Shown here: in pieces, positions 1 to 10,018 of the stretch
How the letters are laid out: each line of letters begins with the position of its first letter
How positions within the stretch are numbered: the stretch's first letter is position 1
Assembly (NCBI GenBank): GCA_002355935.1
Contig: AP017895.1
Location: forward strand, 1,674,001-1,738,000
DNA from: Rothia aeria
GTDB taxonomy: Bacteria > Actinomycetota > Actinomycetes > Actinomycetales > Micrococcaceae
Reading direction: 5' to 3'
Length of the DNA stretch: 64,000 bases
Made by a program: the position numbers and the translations under genes
Notes under the pieces: model-generated
What the model saw: only the letters and a program-made list of their open reading frames with translations
What the model was told of the DNA's origin: nothing
The model's database searches: none

Positions 1-746
1 CCACCACCCATCCCCAAAAATTCATCCCCCAACACGTCGCCATCGTCATGGACGGCAACGGACGCTGGGCCAACGAACGCGGACTCCCACGCAACGAAGG
101 ACACCGCGCAGGAGAAACCGCCCTACTCGACGTCGTCGCCGGAGCCATAGAAATGGGCATCCCCTACATCAGCGCCTACGCCTTCTCCACAGAAAACTGG
201 AAACGCTCACCCAGCGAAGTCGCCTTCATCATGCGATTCTCCACCGAAGTCCTCAACCGCCAACTCGAAACCCTCAAATCCTGGGGAGTACGCATCCGCT
301 GGGCAGGCCGCCGCCCCAAACTCTGGAAAAACGTCATCGAACAACTCGAACAATGCGAACGCGAAACCCGTAACAACACCATCTGCACCCTCACCATGTG
401 CGTCAACTACGGCGGACGCGCCGAAATTGCAGACGCCGCCGCAGCCATCGCCCGCGACGTACAAGCAGGCACCCTCAAACCCAACGCCATCACCGAAAAA
501 ACCTTCCAAAAATACCTCGACGAACCAGACCTACCCGATGTAGACCTCTTCCTCCGCTCCTCCGGAGAACAACGCATCTCCAACTTCCTCCTCTGGCAAA
601 GCGCCTACGCCGAAATGGTCTTCATGAACGTACTCTGGCCAGACGTAGACCGCCGCACCCTCTACAAAGCCGTCGAAGAATACGCCCACCGCGACCGCCG
701 ATACGGAGGCGCCACCGACAAAATACCCGCACAAACCGCCAACTAA
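1..746 (+). CDS. uppS: Isoprenyl (di/polyprenyl) diphosphate synthase, 5' end cut by window edge
   Basis: Cis-prenyltransferase that elongates isopentenyl diphosphate units to make the lipid carrier for cell-wall synthesis. The reading frame is open from base 3 and already contains [13 protein letters not shown] before the first ATG at 48, so the true start lies upstream of the window. Family marks seen: catalytic Asp in [15 protein letters not shown], and the C-terminal substrate-binding [15 protein letters not shown] block, ending in a normal [10 protein letters not shown] tail. pyrD follows 19 bases later on the same strand, so the two are probably co-transcribed. Third codon positions are almost only A or C, a bias that stops inside pyrD. 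Identity is certain; exact chain length of the product is not. Confidence 0.93.
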   Translation, partial: TTHPQKFIPQHVAIVMDGNGRWANERGLPRNEGHRAGETALLDVVAGAIEMGIPYISAYAFSTENWKRSPSEVAFIMRFSTEVLNRQLETLKSWGVRIRWAGRRPKLWKNVIEQLEQCERETRNNTICTLTMCVNYGGRAEIADAAAAIARDVQAGTLKPNAITEKTFQKYLDEPDLPDVDLFLRSSGEQRISNFLLWQSAYAEMVFMNVLWPDVDRRTLYKAVEEYAHRDRRYGGATDKIPAQTAN

Positions 747-765
747 CCACCCCAAGGAGCACACC

Positions 766-1853
766 ATGCGACTCTACCCAACCTTCTTCAAACTCTTCTT
801 CGCAAGCATGGACCCAGAAAAAGCCCACCACATCGGCCTCTGGGGCATCCAAACCCTCAAAAACACCGGCATCACCCGAGTCCTCAAACACTACCTCCAA
901 CCCCACCCCGACCTACAAACCACCGCCATGGGACTCACCTTCCCCTCACCCTTCGGCATCGCCGCAGGCTTCGACAAAGGCGGCAAAGCAATCCCTGCGC
1001 TCGCTGCCCTCGGATTCGGTCACATTGAAATCGGAACCGTCACTGCACAAGCCCAACCTGGGAACCCTCAGCCCCGCCTCTTCCGCCTCATCGAAGATAA
1101 AGCTGTCATTAACCGCATGGGATTTAACAACGATGGCGCCGCAGCAGTAGGGCCCCGCGTCGCAGCTGCCCGTGCCGACCTCGAAACCGAATACCCCGCC
1201 CAAACCCGGCCCCTCATCGGTGTCAATATCGGCAAAACCAAAACCGTAGAACTCGATAACGCTATCGACGACTACCTCATCTCTACCCGCACCCTCGCAC
1301 CCCAAGCCGACTACCTTGCCGTCAACGTCAGCTCACCCAACACCCCAGGACTGCGCACCCTACAGTCTATTGAGGCACTCCGTCCGCTCCTACAATCCGT
1401 ACGAGAAGAAGCTGACCGTGTCTCACCCCACCGCCACATACCGCTCACCGTCAAAATCGCGCCCGACCTGGCAGACGAAGACATTATCGCAGTCGCCCAA
1501 CTTGCTCAAGAACTACAACTTGACGGCATTATCGCCACCAACACCACCATCGCCCGCGATGGACTCGGCCTACGCAGCCCCAAAACCAAAATCAACACTA
1601 TTGGTGCAGGCGGACTTTCCGGTGAACCGCTTAAAACCCGTTCCCTCGAAGTACTACGTCTGCTCAAACAGGAGCTTGGTGACACCATCACCATTATCTC
1701 TGTTGGCGGAGTCACCACCGCCCGCGACGTCCAAGACCGCCTCAATGCTGGCGCGAACCTCGTCCAAGGCTACACTGCTTTTCTCTACGAAGGCCCCTCT
1801 GGGCAGCCCACATTAATCGCGGACTTCTCAAACTCCGCCGCAAAAACTCCTAA
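766..1853 (+). CDS. pyrD: Dihydroorotate dehydrogenase (quinone), class 2; one frameshift near its 3' end
   Basis: Membrane-associated FMN enzyme oxidising dihydroorotate to orotate in pyrimidine synthesis, passing electrons to quinone. [11 protein letters not shown] carries the catalytic serine of class 2; [13 protein letters not shown] and the FMN-phosphate SVGGV loop are present. The open frame runs to 1911, but its last 40 residues are unlike the family. Supplying one C in the CCCC run at 1794-1797 restores [20 protein letters not shown], the usual PyrD ending, with a TAA at 1851-1853. I therefore place the end at 1853. An AGGAG ribosome-binding site precedes the ATG. Codon usage changes sharply around base 985, inside the gene. 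Confidence 0.93.
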
Positions 1854-1866
1854 ACTAATACACAAA

Positions 1867-1894
1867 AGGCTCCCGCCATCACCGGCGGGAGCCT
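1867..1894. terminator. Hairpin between convergent pyrD and DUF3043 gene
   Basis: Perfect 11-bp stem AGGCTCCCGCC/GGCGGGAGCCT with a 6-base loop. On the minus strand it is followed by TTTTGTG, so it best fits an intrinsic terminator for the minus-strand DUF3043 gene, possibly acting both ways. It falls just after the corrected pyrD stop. Confidence 0.75.
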
Positions 1895-1916
1895 CACATA
1901 TCATCCAATAAAAACT

Positions 1917-2557
1917 CTAAAACTTTGGGTATTCACCATACTTGACCCGAGGCGCGGGCTGACGCAGACGACGGATCATGCTAACCCGCCCAAAATATAC
2001 GACACACTACCGCGCTGGGCCTCACCAAACTTACCTACCAAAATACCTTTCAGCTTGCGCCACAAAAACCACAGGTCCAACGCAAAAAGAAAAAGATAAC
2101 CATACATGATATACACTGTGGCCGTGTACACCTGCGGTGCGAAACTCAACTGTGTCCCCGCAAAAATAAGCCCAATCAGCAGGCACCCGCCCAGCACATA
2201 TAACATATAGTCACCAACATTACGTCGAGCATCTACATAATCCCGTACAAACCGCCGCTGCCTGCCCTGATGCTGCGCCGGTAAATATTTCTCATACTTC
2301 TCATCACCAGTACGCAATGCATGAGCGTGCAACTTACGGTCCTGCGCCCGCTGCTCCCGCTGCGCCTCCTTAGCGGCCTGACGATCACCACCAACAATAG
2401 GTTTACGGCGAGCAGCCTCACGCTCCTTACGCGACGGCGTAGGACGCCCCTTCGGAGCGGTGTAACCAGAATTCTTTGAAACCTGAGGTTCTGCCTCTTC
2501 AACCGGTTCAACAGCCTCAATAGGAGACTTCTCAACTTTACTTTTACGACCAAACAC
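1917..2557 (-). CDS. DUF3043 family membrane protein, one frameshift
   Basis: Conserved actinobacterial protein of unknown function. A charged N-terminal region with a PSRKEREAARRKPIVGG motif (typical of DUF3043) is followed by two hydrophobic segments, VLGGCLLIGLIFAGT and VYIMYGYLFLFALDLWF, and a basic tail. The open frame stops at 1976, but one missing base at the CCC run 1985-1987 restores an ending IRRLRQPAPRVKYGEYPKF with a stop at 1917, the usual RGEYP-like end of this family. A GTG at 2557 gives the expected VFGRK start; a further-upstream TTG at 2614 is possible but adds residues not usual in the family. Transcribed toward pyrD; the shared hairpin at 1867 lies downstream. Confidence 0.8.
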
Positions 2558-2655
2558 CCTACCAGAATATCGAAAATTCGGGCCCCTGCCGAATACTCCA
2601 TAACCCAGCCTCAAAAAATCAACAACACAAGCTCCACAGGCGTATGGTTAGAAAC

Positions 2656-4061
2656 ATGAACACTACAACCCATATCTTCCCCACCGGGCAGCCCTCGAAA
2701 CCGCGATCACCACACGATTCAACGAAACCCTCAACGAGCTCACCAGCCTCGTTGCCATACCCTCCATCGCCTGGGAAGCATACGATTTATCCCAAGTACA
2801 CCGCAGTGCCGAAGCCGTGCGTGAACTGGCGCTTGCCGCTGGGTTCGACGAAGCGCACGTTCTGAGCGCCACATATGACGATGAGACCGGTACACAACGC
2901 GAGGGGATGCCCGCAGTCATCGCCTCGAAACCAGCAGCGCCCGGATACCCAACGATTCTGTTATACGCTCACCATGATGTACAACCCACTGGGGAGCGTA
3001 AGCTGTGGCAGACAGACCCTTTCGTGGCAACCCGTAAAGGGGAGAGGCTATACGGACGCGGGGCTGCTGACGACAAAGCTGGGGTGCTGTTGCACCTAGC
3101 TGCATTCCGAGCCGTTCGTGAAGTTTTAGGAGAGCATTTTAAAGCAGGGGTGAAACTCTTCATAGAAGGGGAGGAAGAAGCAGGGTCCCCTTCTTTCACG
3201 TCTTTTATCAGCACCTATCGTGAGCAGCTCGCTGCAGACTATATTATCGTTGCCGATTCCGCGAACTGGCGTGCGGGAATCCCTGCGCTGACCACATCAC
3301 TGCGGGGTGTCGCCAGCGGCGATATCGAAGTGCGCACGGGGAGCCATGCAGTACACTCCGGTATCTTCGGCGGCCCCTACCTTGACGCCCACACCGTTCT
3401 GGCCCGTCTTATCGCTACGCTGCACACCGATGACGGTACAGTGGCGGTGAATGGGCTAGTGCGCCTCAACGACTCTGCTTTAGAATACGCTGAAGAAGAC
3501 TTCCGAGCCGATTCTGGGATTCTGGACAGTGTTTCTCTGGCTGGGCACGGGCCGATAACGTCGCGGCTGTGGCATCAGCCCGCGATCTCTGTAATCGGTA
3601 TGGACATACCGTCTATCGCCGAATCCTCAAACACTCTCGCAGCACTCTCCCGGGCCCGGATCAGCACACGCCTTGCACCAGGGGATACTCCCGAGCATGC
3701 GCATCAGATGCTGGCGGAGCATCTGGCGGCGCACGCCCCCTTTGGTGCTGAAGTGAACTACACTCCGGTGGATTCCGGATTACCATTTGCTGCAGACACC
3801 CAACAGGAAGGGGCGCAACTGGCTTTGGCGGCTATGCGCAGCGCTTGGGAAGAGGAGCCTGTGCAGACTGGTATGGGCGGCTCTATCCCGTTTATCTCAG
3901 ACCTAAAATCGGTATTCCCAGAGTCTCAGATTCTTATTACAGGAGTTGAAGACCCCGATACACGGGCACACAGCGCTAATGAGTCGCTGTATATACCTGA
4001 TTTCAAGTGCGGTATCCTTGCGGAAGCACTCATGATAAGCGAGTTATGCTCCGCTAAATAA
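2656..4061 (+). CDS. M20-family dipeptidase/metallopeptidase, one frameshift near its 5' end
   Basis: Zinc-dependent peptidase of the M20 (ArgE/DapE/carnosinase-like) family, cytosolic, releasing amino acids from small peptides. Zinc-site motifs are YAHHDVQPTG, RGAADDKAG and the catalytic EGEEEAGSP; DTRAHSANESL near the end holds a further ligand. The ATG at 2656 opens a frame that is lost after about 12 codons; adding one G to the GGG at 2686-2688 joins MNTTTHIFPTG to AALETAITTRFNETLNEL and on to the rest, giving about 468 residues, normal for the family. Stand-alone gene. Exact substrate cannot be told. Confidence 0.9.
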
Positions 4062-4273
4062 GCCCGCAGATCGCTGTGAGCCTGGGGGAGCGGGGAGCAT
4101 TCTGTTGTTTTCCTCACCCTCCTCGGCGTTGGTGTTGACAATATTGGTATCCTGAGAGCGTATGCAATCTCACGCCCCCGGCGAACTTGGGATGCCCTAT
4201 GTTGTCGGACGAAGGCAGCGGGCGTAACGTTATCCCTAAATATGCCTTATCTGGGCAGAGGAAAGGACAGGAA

Positions 4274-4630
4274 ATGACTGAAGCTGTAGCAACTGAGCTT
4301 CCCACCCACGGCGTGAACCTCACCGAAGTCGCACAGAACAAGGTGCGTACGCTCCTAGAGCAGGAAGGCCGCACTGACTTGCGTCTGCGCATAGCTGTTC
4401 AGCCTGGTGGCTGCTCAGGCCTTATCTACCAGCTGTACTTTGACGAGCGTGTGCTCGACGGCGATGCCGTACGCGACTATGAGGGCGTGCAGGTTATCGT
4501 TGATAAAATGAGTGCTCCATACTTGGATGGCTCAACTATTGATTTTGAAGATACGATTGAGAAGCAGGGTTTTTCCATCGACAACCCGAACGCGGCTGGC
4601 TCATGTGCCTGTGGCGATTCATTCCACTAG
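4274..4630 (+). CDS. erpA: A-type iron-sulfur carrier (ErpA/HesB family)
   Basis: Carries and inserts Fe-S clusters into apoproteins. The 118-residue protein has the three family cysteines: PGGCSGLIY in the middle and the CACGDSF pair at the C-terminus. ATG at 4274 is preferred over upstream starts because AAAGGACAGG precedes it at good spacing and the family begins there. It lies directly before the cytochrome oxidase genes, separated by a hairpin; in many actinobacteria an erpA-like gene also neighbours ctaC. The choice of symbol rests on that context. Confidence 0.88.
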   Translation: MTEAVATELPTHGVNLTEVAQNKVRTLLEQEGRTDLRLRIAVQPGGCSGLIYQLYFDERVLDGDAVRDYEGVQVIVDKMSAPYLDGSTIDFEDTIEKQGFSIDNPNAAGSCACGDSFH

Positions 4631-4667
4631 AACTCTGCTCGTATCGTGCTTAATTTTATAAAGTCAT

Positions 4668-4702
4668 AATAGGTTCCCGTACCGAGTGTACGGGGGCCTA
4701 TT
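4668..4702 (+). terminator. Hairpin after the Fe-S carrier gene
   Basis: Inverted repeat AATAGG-tt-CCCGTAC / GTACGGG-gg-CCTATT with a 5-base loop. No U-tract follows on the plus strand, so termination is probable but not assured. A second weaker stem, GCCGAA...TTCGGC, lies at about 4812-4841 in the ctaC leader; its role is unknown. Confidence 0.6.
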
Positions 4703-4875
4703 GACGTTAAAATTCTGTAATTTTTCAGGAAACTCACAAATTCACTGACAGAGTGTCAGCGTATCGGGGAAAATCGCGGTAAGCTCTAAGAGACAAGTTT
4801 TTATGAAAACTGCCGAAATCCATCATCTGGTGGGCTTCGGCTTAGCACACACCGTAAGAACAGGAAGGGCCGTCT

Positions 4876-5766
4876 GTGAGTTCGCAGCATCGAACCGGCA
4901 GTCACACACCAAAGAGCCTCAGCCTTTTCGGGCTTGGGACTTCAATGGTGCTGCTTGTGACTGGTTGTTCAATGGATAGGGCATCTGTCGGTTGGCTGCC
5001 GGTAAAACCTGGCCAGCCGGCAACCGATAATGCCGAGAACCTTATGCATCTTTGGGTTGGGACCTGGGCAGCTGCTCTTGTCGTTGGCCTTATAACTTGG
5101 GGCCTGATGCTATGGTGTATCATCGCCTACCGCCGCCGGAAGAATGAAACCGGCTACCCGCGTCAGCTTAGTTATCATCTGCCGTTGGAGGTTTTCTACA
5201 CCTTCGTCCCGGTTGTTTTGATCGTGAGTATGTTTACTTTCTCAGACCGGGTGGAGCGTCAGGTGACCGCACCCAAATCCGGTTCGGATCGCCAGGTAAG
5301 TGTTGAAGTCTACGGTAAACAGTGGGCGTGGGATTTCAACTATACCGATGCGAATGTGCATGTTACCGGTGTACAGGCACACCTGGACGGTAGTGAAGGC
5401 AAAGAGGCTGCCCTGCCCACCCTGTATTTGCCTGCTAATTCCAACGTTGATATCACTCTTAAATCCCGTGATGTTATTCACTCATTCTGGGTGCCTGCAT
5501 TCCTTGAGAAGCGAGACACTATTCCTGGGATGACGAACCACATCTATATCACCACTAAGGAGCCTGGCGACTACAAGGGTAAGTGCGCTGAGCTTTGTGG
5601 TGAGTACCACTCTGAGATGCTTTTTAATGTGAAGGTTGTTTCCCGAGAGGACTACGATAAGTACATTGAGTCCTTGAAACAAAACCCGGAAAACCAGGGT
5701 GTTGTTGGTGACGAATACAACCGTAACCCCAACCAGAACGCGACTCCGCGTCCCGCAGACAAGTAA
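4876..5766 (+). CDS. ctaC: Cytochrome c oxidase subunit II (lipoprotein form)
   Basis: CuA-bearing subunit of the aa3 oxidase, taking electrons from the bcc complex. The GTG start follows AGGAAGGG. A signal segment ends in lipobox LVTGC (Cys31), so it is probably lipid-anchored. Two membrane helices follow at about 58-84 and 104-121, then the exposed cupredoxin domain. CuA ligands are all visible: His202, Cys237, Glu239, Cys241, His245 and Met248 in KCAELCGEYHSEM. 296 residues, family length. First gene of ctaC-ctaD-ctaF. Confidence 0.95.
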   Translation: MSSQHRTGSHTPKSLSLFGLGTSMVLLVTGCSMDRASVGWLPVKPGQPATDNAENLMHLWVGTWAAALVVGLITWGLMLWCIIAYRRRKNETGYPRQLSYHLPLEVFYTFVPVVLIVSMFTFSDRVERQVTAPKSGSDRQVSVEVYGKQWAWDFNYTDANVHVTGVQAHLDGSEGKEAALPTLYLPANSNVDITLKSRDVIHSFWVPAFLEKRDTIPGMTNHIYITTKEPGDYKGKCAELCGEYHSEMLFNVKVVSREDYDKYIESLKQNPENQGVVGDEYNRNPNQNATPRPADK

Positions 5767-5778
5767 ATGAGGTGAACC

Positions 5779-7481
5779 GTGACTACCCTCGAGTATTCAA
5801 CTGAGAGTGCGACTACCGTTGCGCCGCGTGTGGTTCCGAAGTCCAAGGGGCGCATCTTCGTCAATTGGATTACCTCCACCGACCACAAGACCATCGGGTA
5901 CATGTACCTGATTGCCGCCTTTATTTCTTCTGCATGGGCGGCACCATGGCGTTGCTAATGCGCATTGAGCTTTTCGAACCTGGTATGCAGATTCTGCAGA
6001 CCAAGGAACAGTTCAACCAGCTTTTCACAATGCACGGCACGCTGATGCTGCTCATGTTCGGCACCCCACTTTTTACTGGGTTGGCTAATGTGCTTATCCC
6101 ACTGCAAATTGGCGCTCCGGATGTTGCGTTTCCGCGGCTGAATGCCTTGGCCTTCTGGTTCTTCCTGTTTGGCTCATTGGTTGCTATCGCGGGCTTTATT
6201 ACCCCACAGGGTGCAGCGTCCTTCGGCTGGTTCGCGTATGTTCCGTTGAACAGCACCACTTACAGCCCATCTGTAGGCGGTGACCTATGGGTCTTTGGCC
6301 TGGCACTGCAAGGCTTTGGCACCATTATGGGTGCGGTGAACTTCATTACCACTATTGTGGCAATGCGCGCACCCGGCATGACCATGTGGCGCATGTCTGT
6401 GTTTACGTGGACAACGCTGATTACCTCCATCTTGATTATTATGATCTTCCCGCCGCTGGCCTCAGCGCTGTTCGCGCTTGGTATGGATCGCCGTTTTGGT
6501 GGCCATATCTTCGATCCCGAGAACGGGGGAGCGGTCCTCTGGCAGCACCTCTTCTGGTTCTTCGGGCACCCAGAAGTGTATGTGCTTGCCCTGCCGTTCT
6601 TTGGCGTGACCTCAGAGATTATTCCGGTGTTCTCCCGTAAGCCAATCTTTGGGTACAAGGGTCTGGTTACAGCAACGATCGCCATTGCGGGCCTGTCTGT
6701 GACTGTGTGGGCCCACCACATGTATGTGACCGGTGCGATTATGCTCCCGTTCTTCTCATTCATGACCATGATGATTGGTGTTCCAACCGGTGTGAAGTTT
6801 TTCAACTGGATTGGGACTATGTGGCAGGGGTCTATTACTTTCGAAACTCCGCTGCTGTGGATTTTCGGATTCTTGGTTACCTTCCTGTATGGCGGTCTCA
6901 CCGGCATTATCCTTGCCACCCCGCCGTTGGATTTCCACATCTCCGACACTTACTTCGTGGTTGCACACTTCCACTACGTGATTTTTGGAACCATTGTTTT
7001 TGGTATGTTTGGTGCATTCTACTTCTGGTGGCCAAAATTCACTGGCAAGATGCTCAACGAACGGATCGGTAAGATTCACTTCTGGCTGGTATTCTTCGGG
7101 TTCCACGCGACCTTCTTGATTCAGCACTGGGTTGGCGTTGATGGTATGCCTCGTCGATACGCTGACTATCTGCCCGAAGACGGTTTCACCTGGATGAACC
7201 AGTTCTCAACTGTTGGATCCATGATTCTTGCCGTTTCAATGATTCCCTGGTTCTGGAATGTTTACATTACTGCTCGGTATGCTCCGAAAGTCGAGGTAGA
7301 CGATCCCTGGGGATTCGGCGGATCTCTCGAATGGGCGACTTCTTGTCCTCCGCCCCGCCACAACTTTACTGCATTGCCTCGTATCCGTTCCGAACGCCCG
7401 GCTCTAGACCTACATCATCCCGAGCTTTCAACGAATCATGATGTTGCCGCTGCAGCTCTTGCAGCACAGAAGGGAGAGTAA
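5779..7481 (+). CDS. ctaD: Cytochrome c oxidase subunit I, one frameshift near its 5' end
   Basis: Catalytic haem-copper subunit of the aa3 oxidase. GTG at 5779 sits after GAGGTG and begins a frame with the family signature [17 protein letters not shown]. This frame breaks at 5924-5926; one added T joins it to [16 protein letters not shown] and the remaining 500-plus residues. Conserved elements include [16 protein letters not shown] (CuB and cross-linked Tyr region), HHMYV and the two haem histidines in HFHYV. The gene is essential for aerobic growth via this oxidase, so the break is more likely a base-calling error than real. Twelve membrane helices expected. Followed 3 bases later by ctaF. 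Confidence 0.95.
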
Positions 7482-7484
7482 ACC

Positions 7485-7886
7485 GTGAAAGTTCTCGGGA
7501 AGGTCTTCCTGTACCTTGGTATATTCTTTATTCCTGTTGGAATTATTTATGGGTTTATGACCAATTTTGATGAGTGGGCCGGGTTTCCCGCGCTCCTCGT
7601 GACGGGGCTCATGTGCTTCTTCTTGGCTTTCTTCCTCATGTTTACTGAAAAGAAGCTAGGAAGCCAACCCATGGATAACTACACGGGTGAAATCGCTGAG
7701 AGTGCTGGTGAGTATGGGTTCTACTCACCGTGGTCGTGGTGGCCCTTCGCCATTGGTGTTGCCTGTATGTTTGTTGTGCTGGGTGCCGCCATTGCCTGGT
7801 GGGTTGTACTCATTGCCATCCCGTTTGCTGCAGCAGCAGTAATCGGCTGGGTCTACGAGTATAGCCGTGGTGACCACGCACACTAA
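7485..7886 (+). CDS. ctaF: Cytochrome c oxidase subunit IV, actinobacterial type
   Basis: Small membrane subunit of the actinobacterial aa3 oxidase. 133 residues with four hydrophobic segments: VFLYLGIFFIPVGIIYGF, LLVTGLMCFFLAFFLMF, and a C-terminal pair around WPFAIGVACMFVVLG and WVVLIAIPFAAAAVIGW. The conserved EYGFYSPWSWWP stretch marks the family. It starts with GTG only 3 bases after ctaD, so translational coupling is likely. Last gene of the plus-strand oxidase operon. Confidence 0.93.
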   Translation: MKVLGKVFLYLGIFFIPVGIIYGFMTNFDEWAGFPALLVTGLMCFFLAFFLMFTEKKLGSQPMDNYTGEIAESAGEYGFYSPWSWWPFAIGVACMFVVLGAAIAWWVVLIAIPFAAAAVIGWVYEYSRGDHAH

Positions 7887-8300
7887 ATAATAACCGCGCG
7901 CCTTTTATACCGAAGGACTGCCGCAGCTTAGAACCCCCGGAAGCGTTCAGAAAGCTCTGAGCCTACCCGGGGTTTACCTGTTAACAACGATGGATGCGTC
8001 TATTCTTTAAGAACCAATGCGGGCACACTAAAGAAAGGATGTGGGGCTACGGGATCATGTAGAACCTCTGCAGAAGCCCGCAGCAGGTCAGCAGAACGGG
8101 CAAGGAGATCTCTTCCATCTCCTGAGAACGGCTTCAGAGAGTACATCCTGGGTGTGTATTAGAAACTGGTTTCTAGGCCTTGTACAGAGATAATAACGGC
8201 CCGCTGAGATATTCTTGTATAAGGCTTTACAATAAACCCGCTGAGCCTTAATCCCACCCCTGCTATAAGGGGAGAGGATAAGCAAACATAGGGGTATACA
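7887..8300. other. Non-coding stretch between ctaF and qcrB
   Basis: No credible gene. At 7932-7974 there is a branched fold: AACCCCCGG pairs with CCGGGGTTT around an inner TCAGA-AAGC-TCTGA stem, a possible terminator for ctaF without a U-tract. The rest, including an AT-rich patch near 8160-8240, shows no recognised site. Confidence 0.5.
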
Positions 8301-8339
8301 AACGTGGGGTTCCTGCCTTTACAGCAGGAACCCCACGTT
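8301..8339. terminator. Strong bidirectional terminator between ctaF and qcrB
   Basis: Perfect 16-bp stem, AACGTGGGGTTCCTGC paired with its complement across a 7-base loop. It lies 18 bases past the qcrB stop and serves the convergent oxidase and bc1 operons. Confidence 0.85.
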
Positions 8340-8356
8340 CGGTATGTGAACCGTAC

Positions 8357-10018
8357 TTATTGGTTCAATTCAGACTTAGGCGAGCTACCCTCCACCTCGC
8401 GTTCATTATGCTCATGGTGAGCACTTTCTAGCTCTTGCGGGGTAACCGGCAGAACTCGGTCGGTGAAGAAGAACTTAGAAAGACCACCGCGTAGTTTCTC
8501 AACAGGGGTAACCTTACCCTTGGCGTTTGGCTGAGCCGGTAGAACAGCGGGGGACTCGAAGCTCACCAGCTTGTACCGGCGGTACTCGTCCAGAGGCTTA
8601 TGAACCTCAATAAACTCACCGTGAGGAAGCTGAACTACCTGGCCCGTCTCAATACCGTGCAGAACAAGTTCACGGTCCTTACGCTGCAGCGAGAGGCAGA
8701 TACGGCGAGTAATCTCAAATCCAAGCACCGGTCCCACAAAGAATAGGGCACGCAGAACGTACGCCACGTCATTGAGAGAAACATGGAAGTGAGTTGCGAT
8801 CAGATCCGAGGAAGCCGCGATCATAAGCACCGAATAATAGATGATACCCGCAACACCAGCTGCGGTACGGAATGGCGCGTTACGTGGGCGATCCAGGATA
8901 TTGTGGACGCGGTCATCCTTCGTCACCCAACGCTCAATCCAAGGCCAAGTGAACAGGAAACCCATCAGCAGGCCCGCCAACGCAAACGGTAGAAGCACGT
9001 TCAGTACCCAGGTTCCTCCTGCCTGGATTTCCCACGGGAACGGCCACACACCGGGCCATAAACGTAATGCACCATCACCGAAACCAACATACCAGTCAGG
9101 CTGAGTACCCGCCTGCACTGGTGAGGGGTCATACGGTCCGTAGTTCCAGATAGCGTTAATGGTGAATGTTGAGGCCAAGAACGCAATAATGCCGAACACA
9201 ATAAAGAAGAAACCACCGGCTTTAGCAGCGTAAACTGGGCCAACCGGGAAGCCAACAACATTATCATTAGTGCGGCCCGGCCCCGGGTACTGGGTGTGCT
9301 TGTGGAGCACAACCATGAACATATGAATACCCACGCACAACAGAAGGGTGGCGGGGATAATCATAATGTGCAGGGTGTAGAGGCGCCCAATAATATGCTC
9401 ACCAGGGAACTCTCCACCGAAGAAGAAGAGCGATGCATAGGTGCCAATAAGCGGAATTGACTTCATAATACCGTCAATAATGCGCAAACCGTTGCCAGAG
9501 AGCACATCATCCGGCAGGGAATAGCCGGTGAAACCAGCCAAGATACCCACCACAAAAAGCACGCATCCCACAACCCAGTTCAGCTCACGGGGGCGACGGA
9601 AAGCACCTGTGAAGAAAACACGGAGCATATGGATGCAGATGGCCAGCATGAACATGAGCGCTGCCCAGTGGTGGATCTGCCGTAGCAGTAATCCGCCTCG
9701 CACATCAAAAGAAATGTCGAGGGTGGAGGCAAACGCCACCGACATTTCTGTACCCTTCATCGGAACATAGGAGCCATCATAGGTGACAGCAGCCGTGGAA
9801 GGATTAAACCAGAAAGTAAGAAAAGTGCCGGAGATAAGCAGAATGACGAGGCTGTACAGGGCAACCTCACCAAACATAAATGACCAGTGGTCGGGGAAGA
9901 TTTTTCGACCAAATTCTTTCACAACGCCTGAGAGACCAACACGGGTATCTACGAAGTTAGCGATGCGCCCGGTACCGGTTTTAGCTTTATATTCGTAGCC
10001 GGTCTGAGTAGCAGACAT
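8357..10018 (-). CDS. qcrB: Ubiquinol/menaquinol-cytochrome c reductase cytochrome b subunit
   Basis: Quinol-oxidising core of the bcc complex. 553 residues; haem b ligands are His116/117 and His130 in RQIHHWAALMFMLAICIHML, and His217 and His232 in LHIMIIPATLLLCVGIH. A C-terminal cytosolic extension of the actinobacterial kind follows the last helix. Its ATG overlaps the qcrA stop by one base (TAATG), so the two are translationally coupled. Operon order on this strand is ctaE, qcrC, qcrA, qcrB, the usual actinobacterial layout for a bcc-aa3 supercomplex. Confidence 0.96.
   Translation of the reverse strand: MSATQTGYEYKAKTGTGRIANFVDTRVGLSGVVKEFGRKIFPDHWSFMFGEVALYSLVILLISGTFLTFWFNPSTAAVTYDGSYVPMKGTEMSVAFASTLDISFDVRGGLLLRQIHHWAALMFMLAICIHMLRVFFTGAFRRPRELNWVVGCVLFVVGILAGFTGYSLPDDVLSGNGLRIIDGIMKSIPLIGTYASLFFFGGEFPGEHIIGRLYTLHIMIIPATLLLCVGIHMFMVVLHKHTQYPGPGRTNDNVVGFPVGPVYAAKAGGFFFIVFGIIAFLASTFTINAIWNYGPYDPSPVQAGTQPDWYVGFGDGALRLWPGVWPFPWEIQAGGTWVLNVLLPFALAGLLMGFLFTWPWIERWVTKDDRVHNILDRPRNAPFRTAAGVAGIIYYSVLMIAASSDLIATHFHVSLNDVAYVLRALFFVGPVLGFEITRRICLSLQRKDRELVLHGIETGQVVQLPHGEFIEVHKPLDEYRRYKLVSFESPAVLPAQPNAKGKVTPVEKLRGGLSKFFFTDRVLPVTPQELESAHHEHNEREVEGSSPKSELNQ

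Noticed and set aside
398-1150. Long plus-strand frame of 250 residues rich in Arg, Pro and Thr
   Set aside because: Shadow of uppS and pyrD caused by their A/C third-position bias; no protein-like pattern.
6260-6949. Minus-strand frame of 229 residues within ctaD
   Set aside because: Opposite strand of a well-recognised oxidase gene; no independent evidence.
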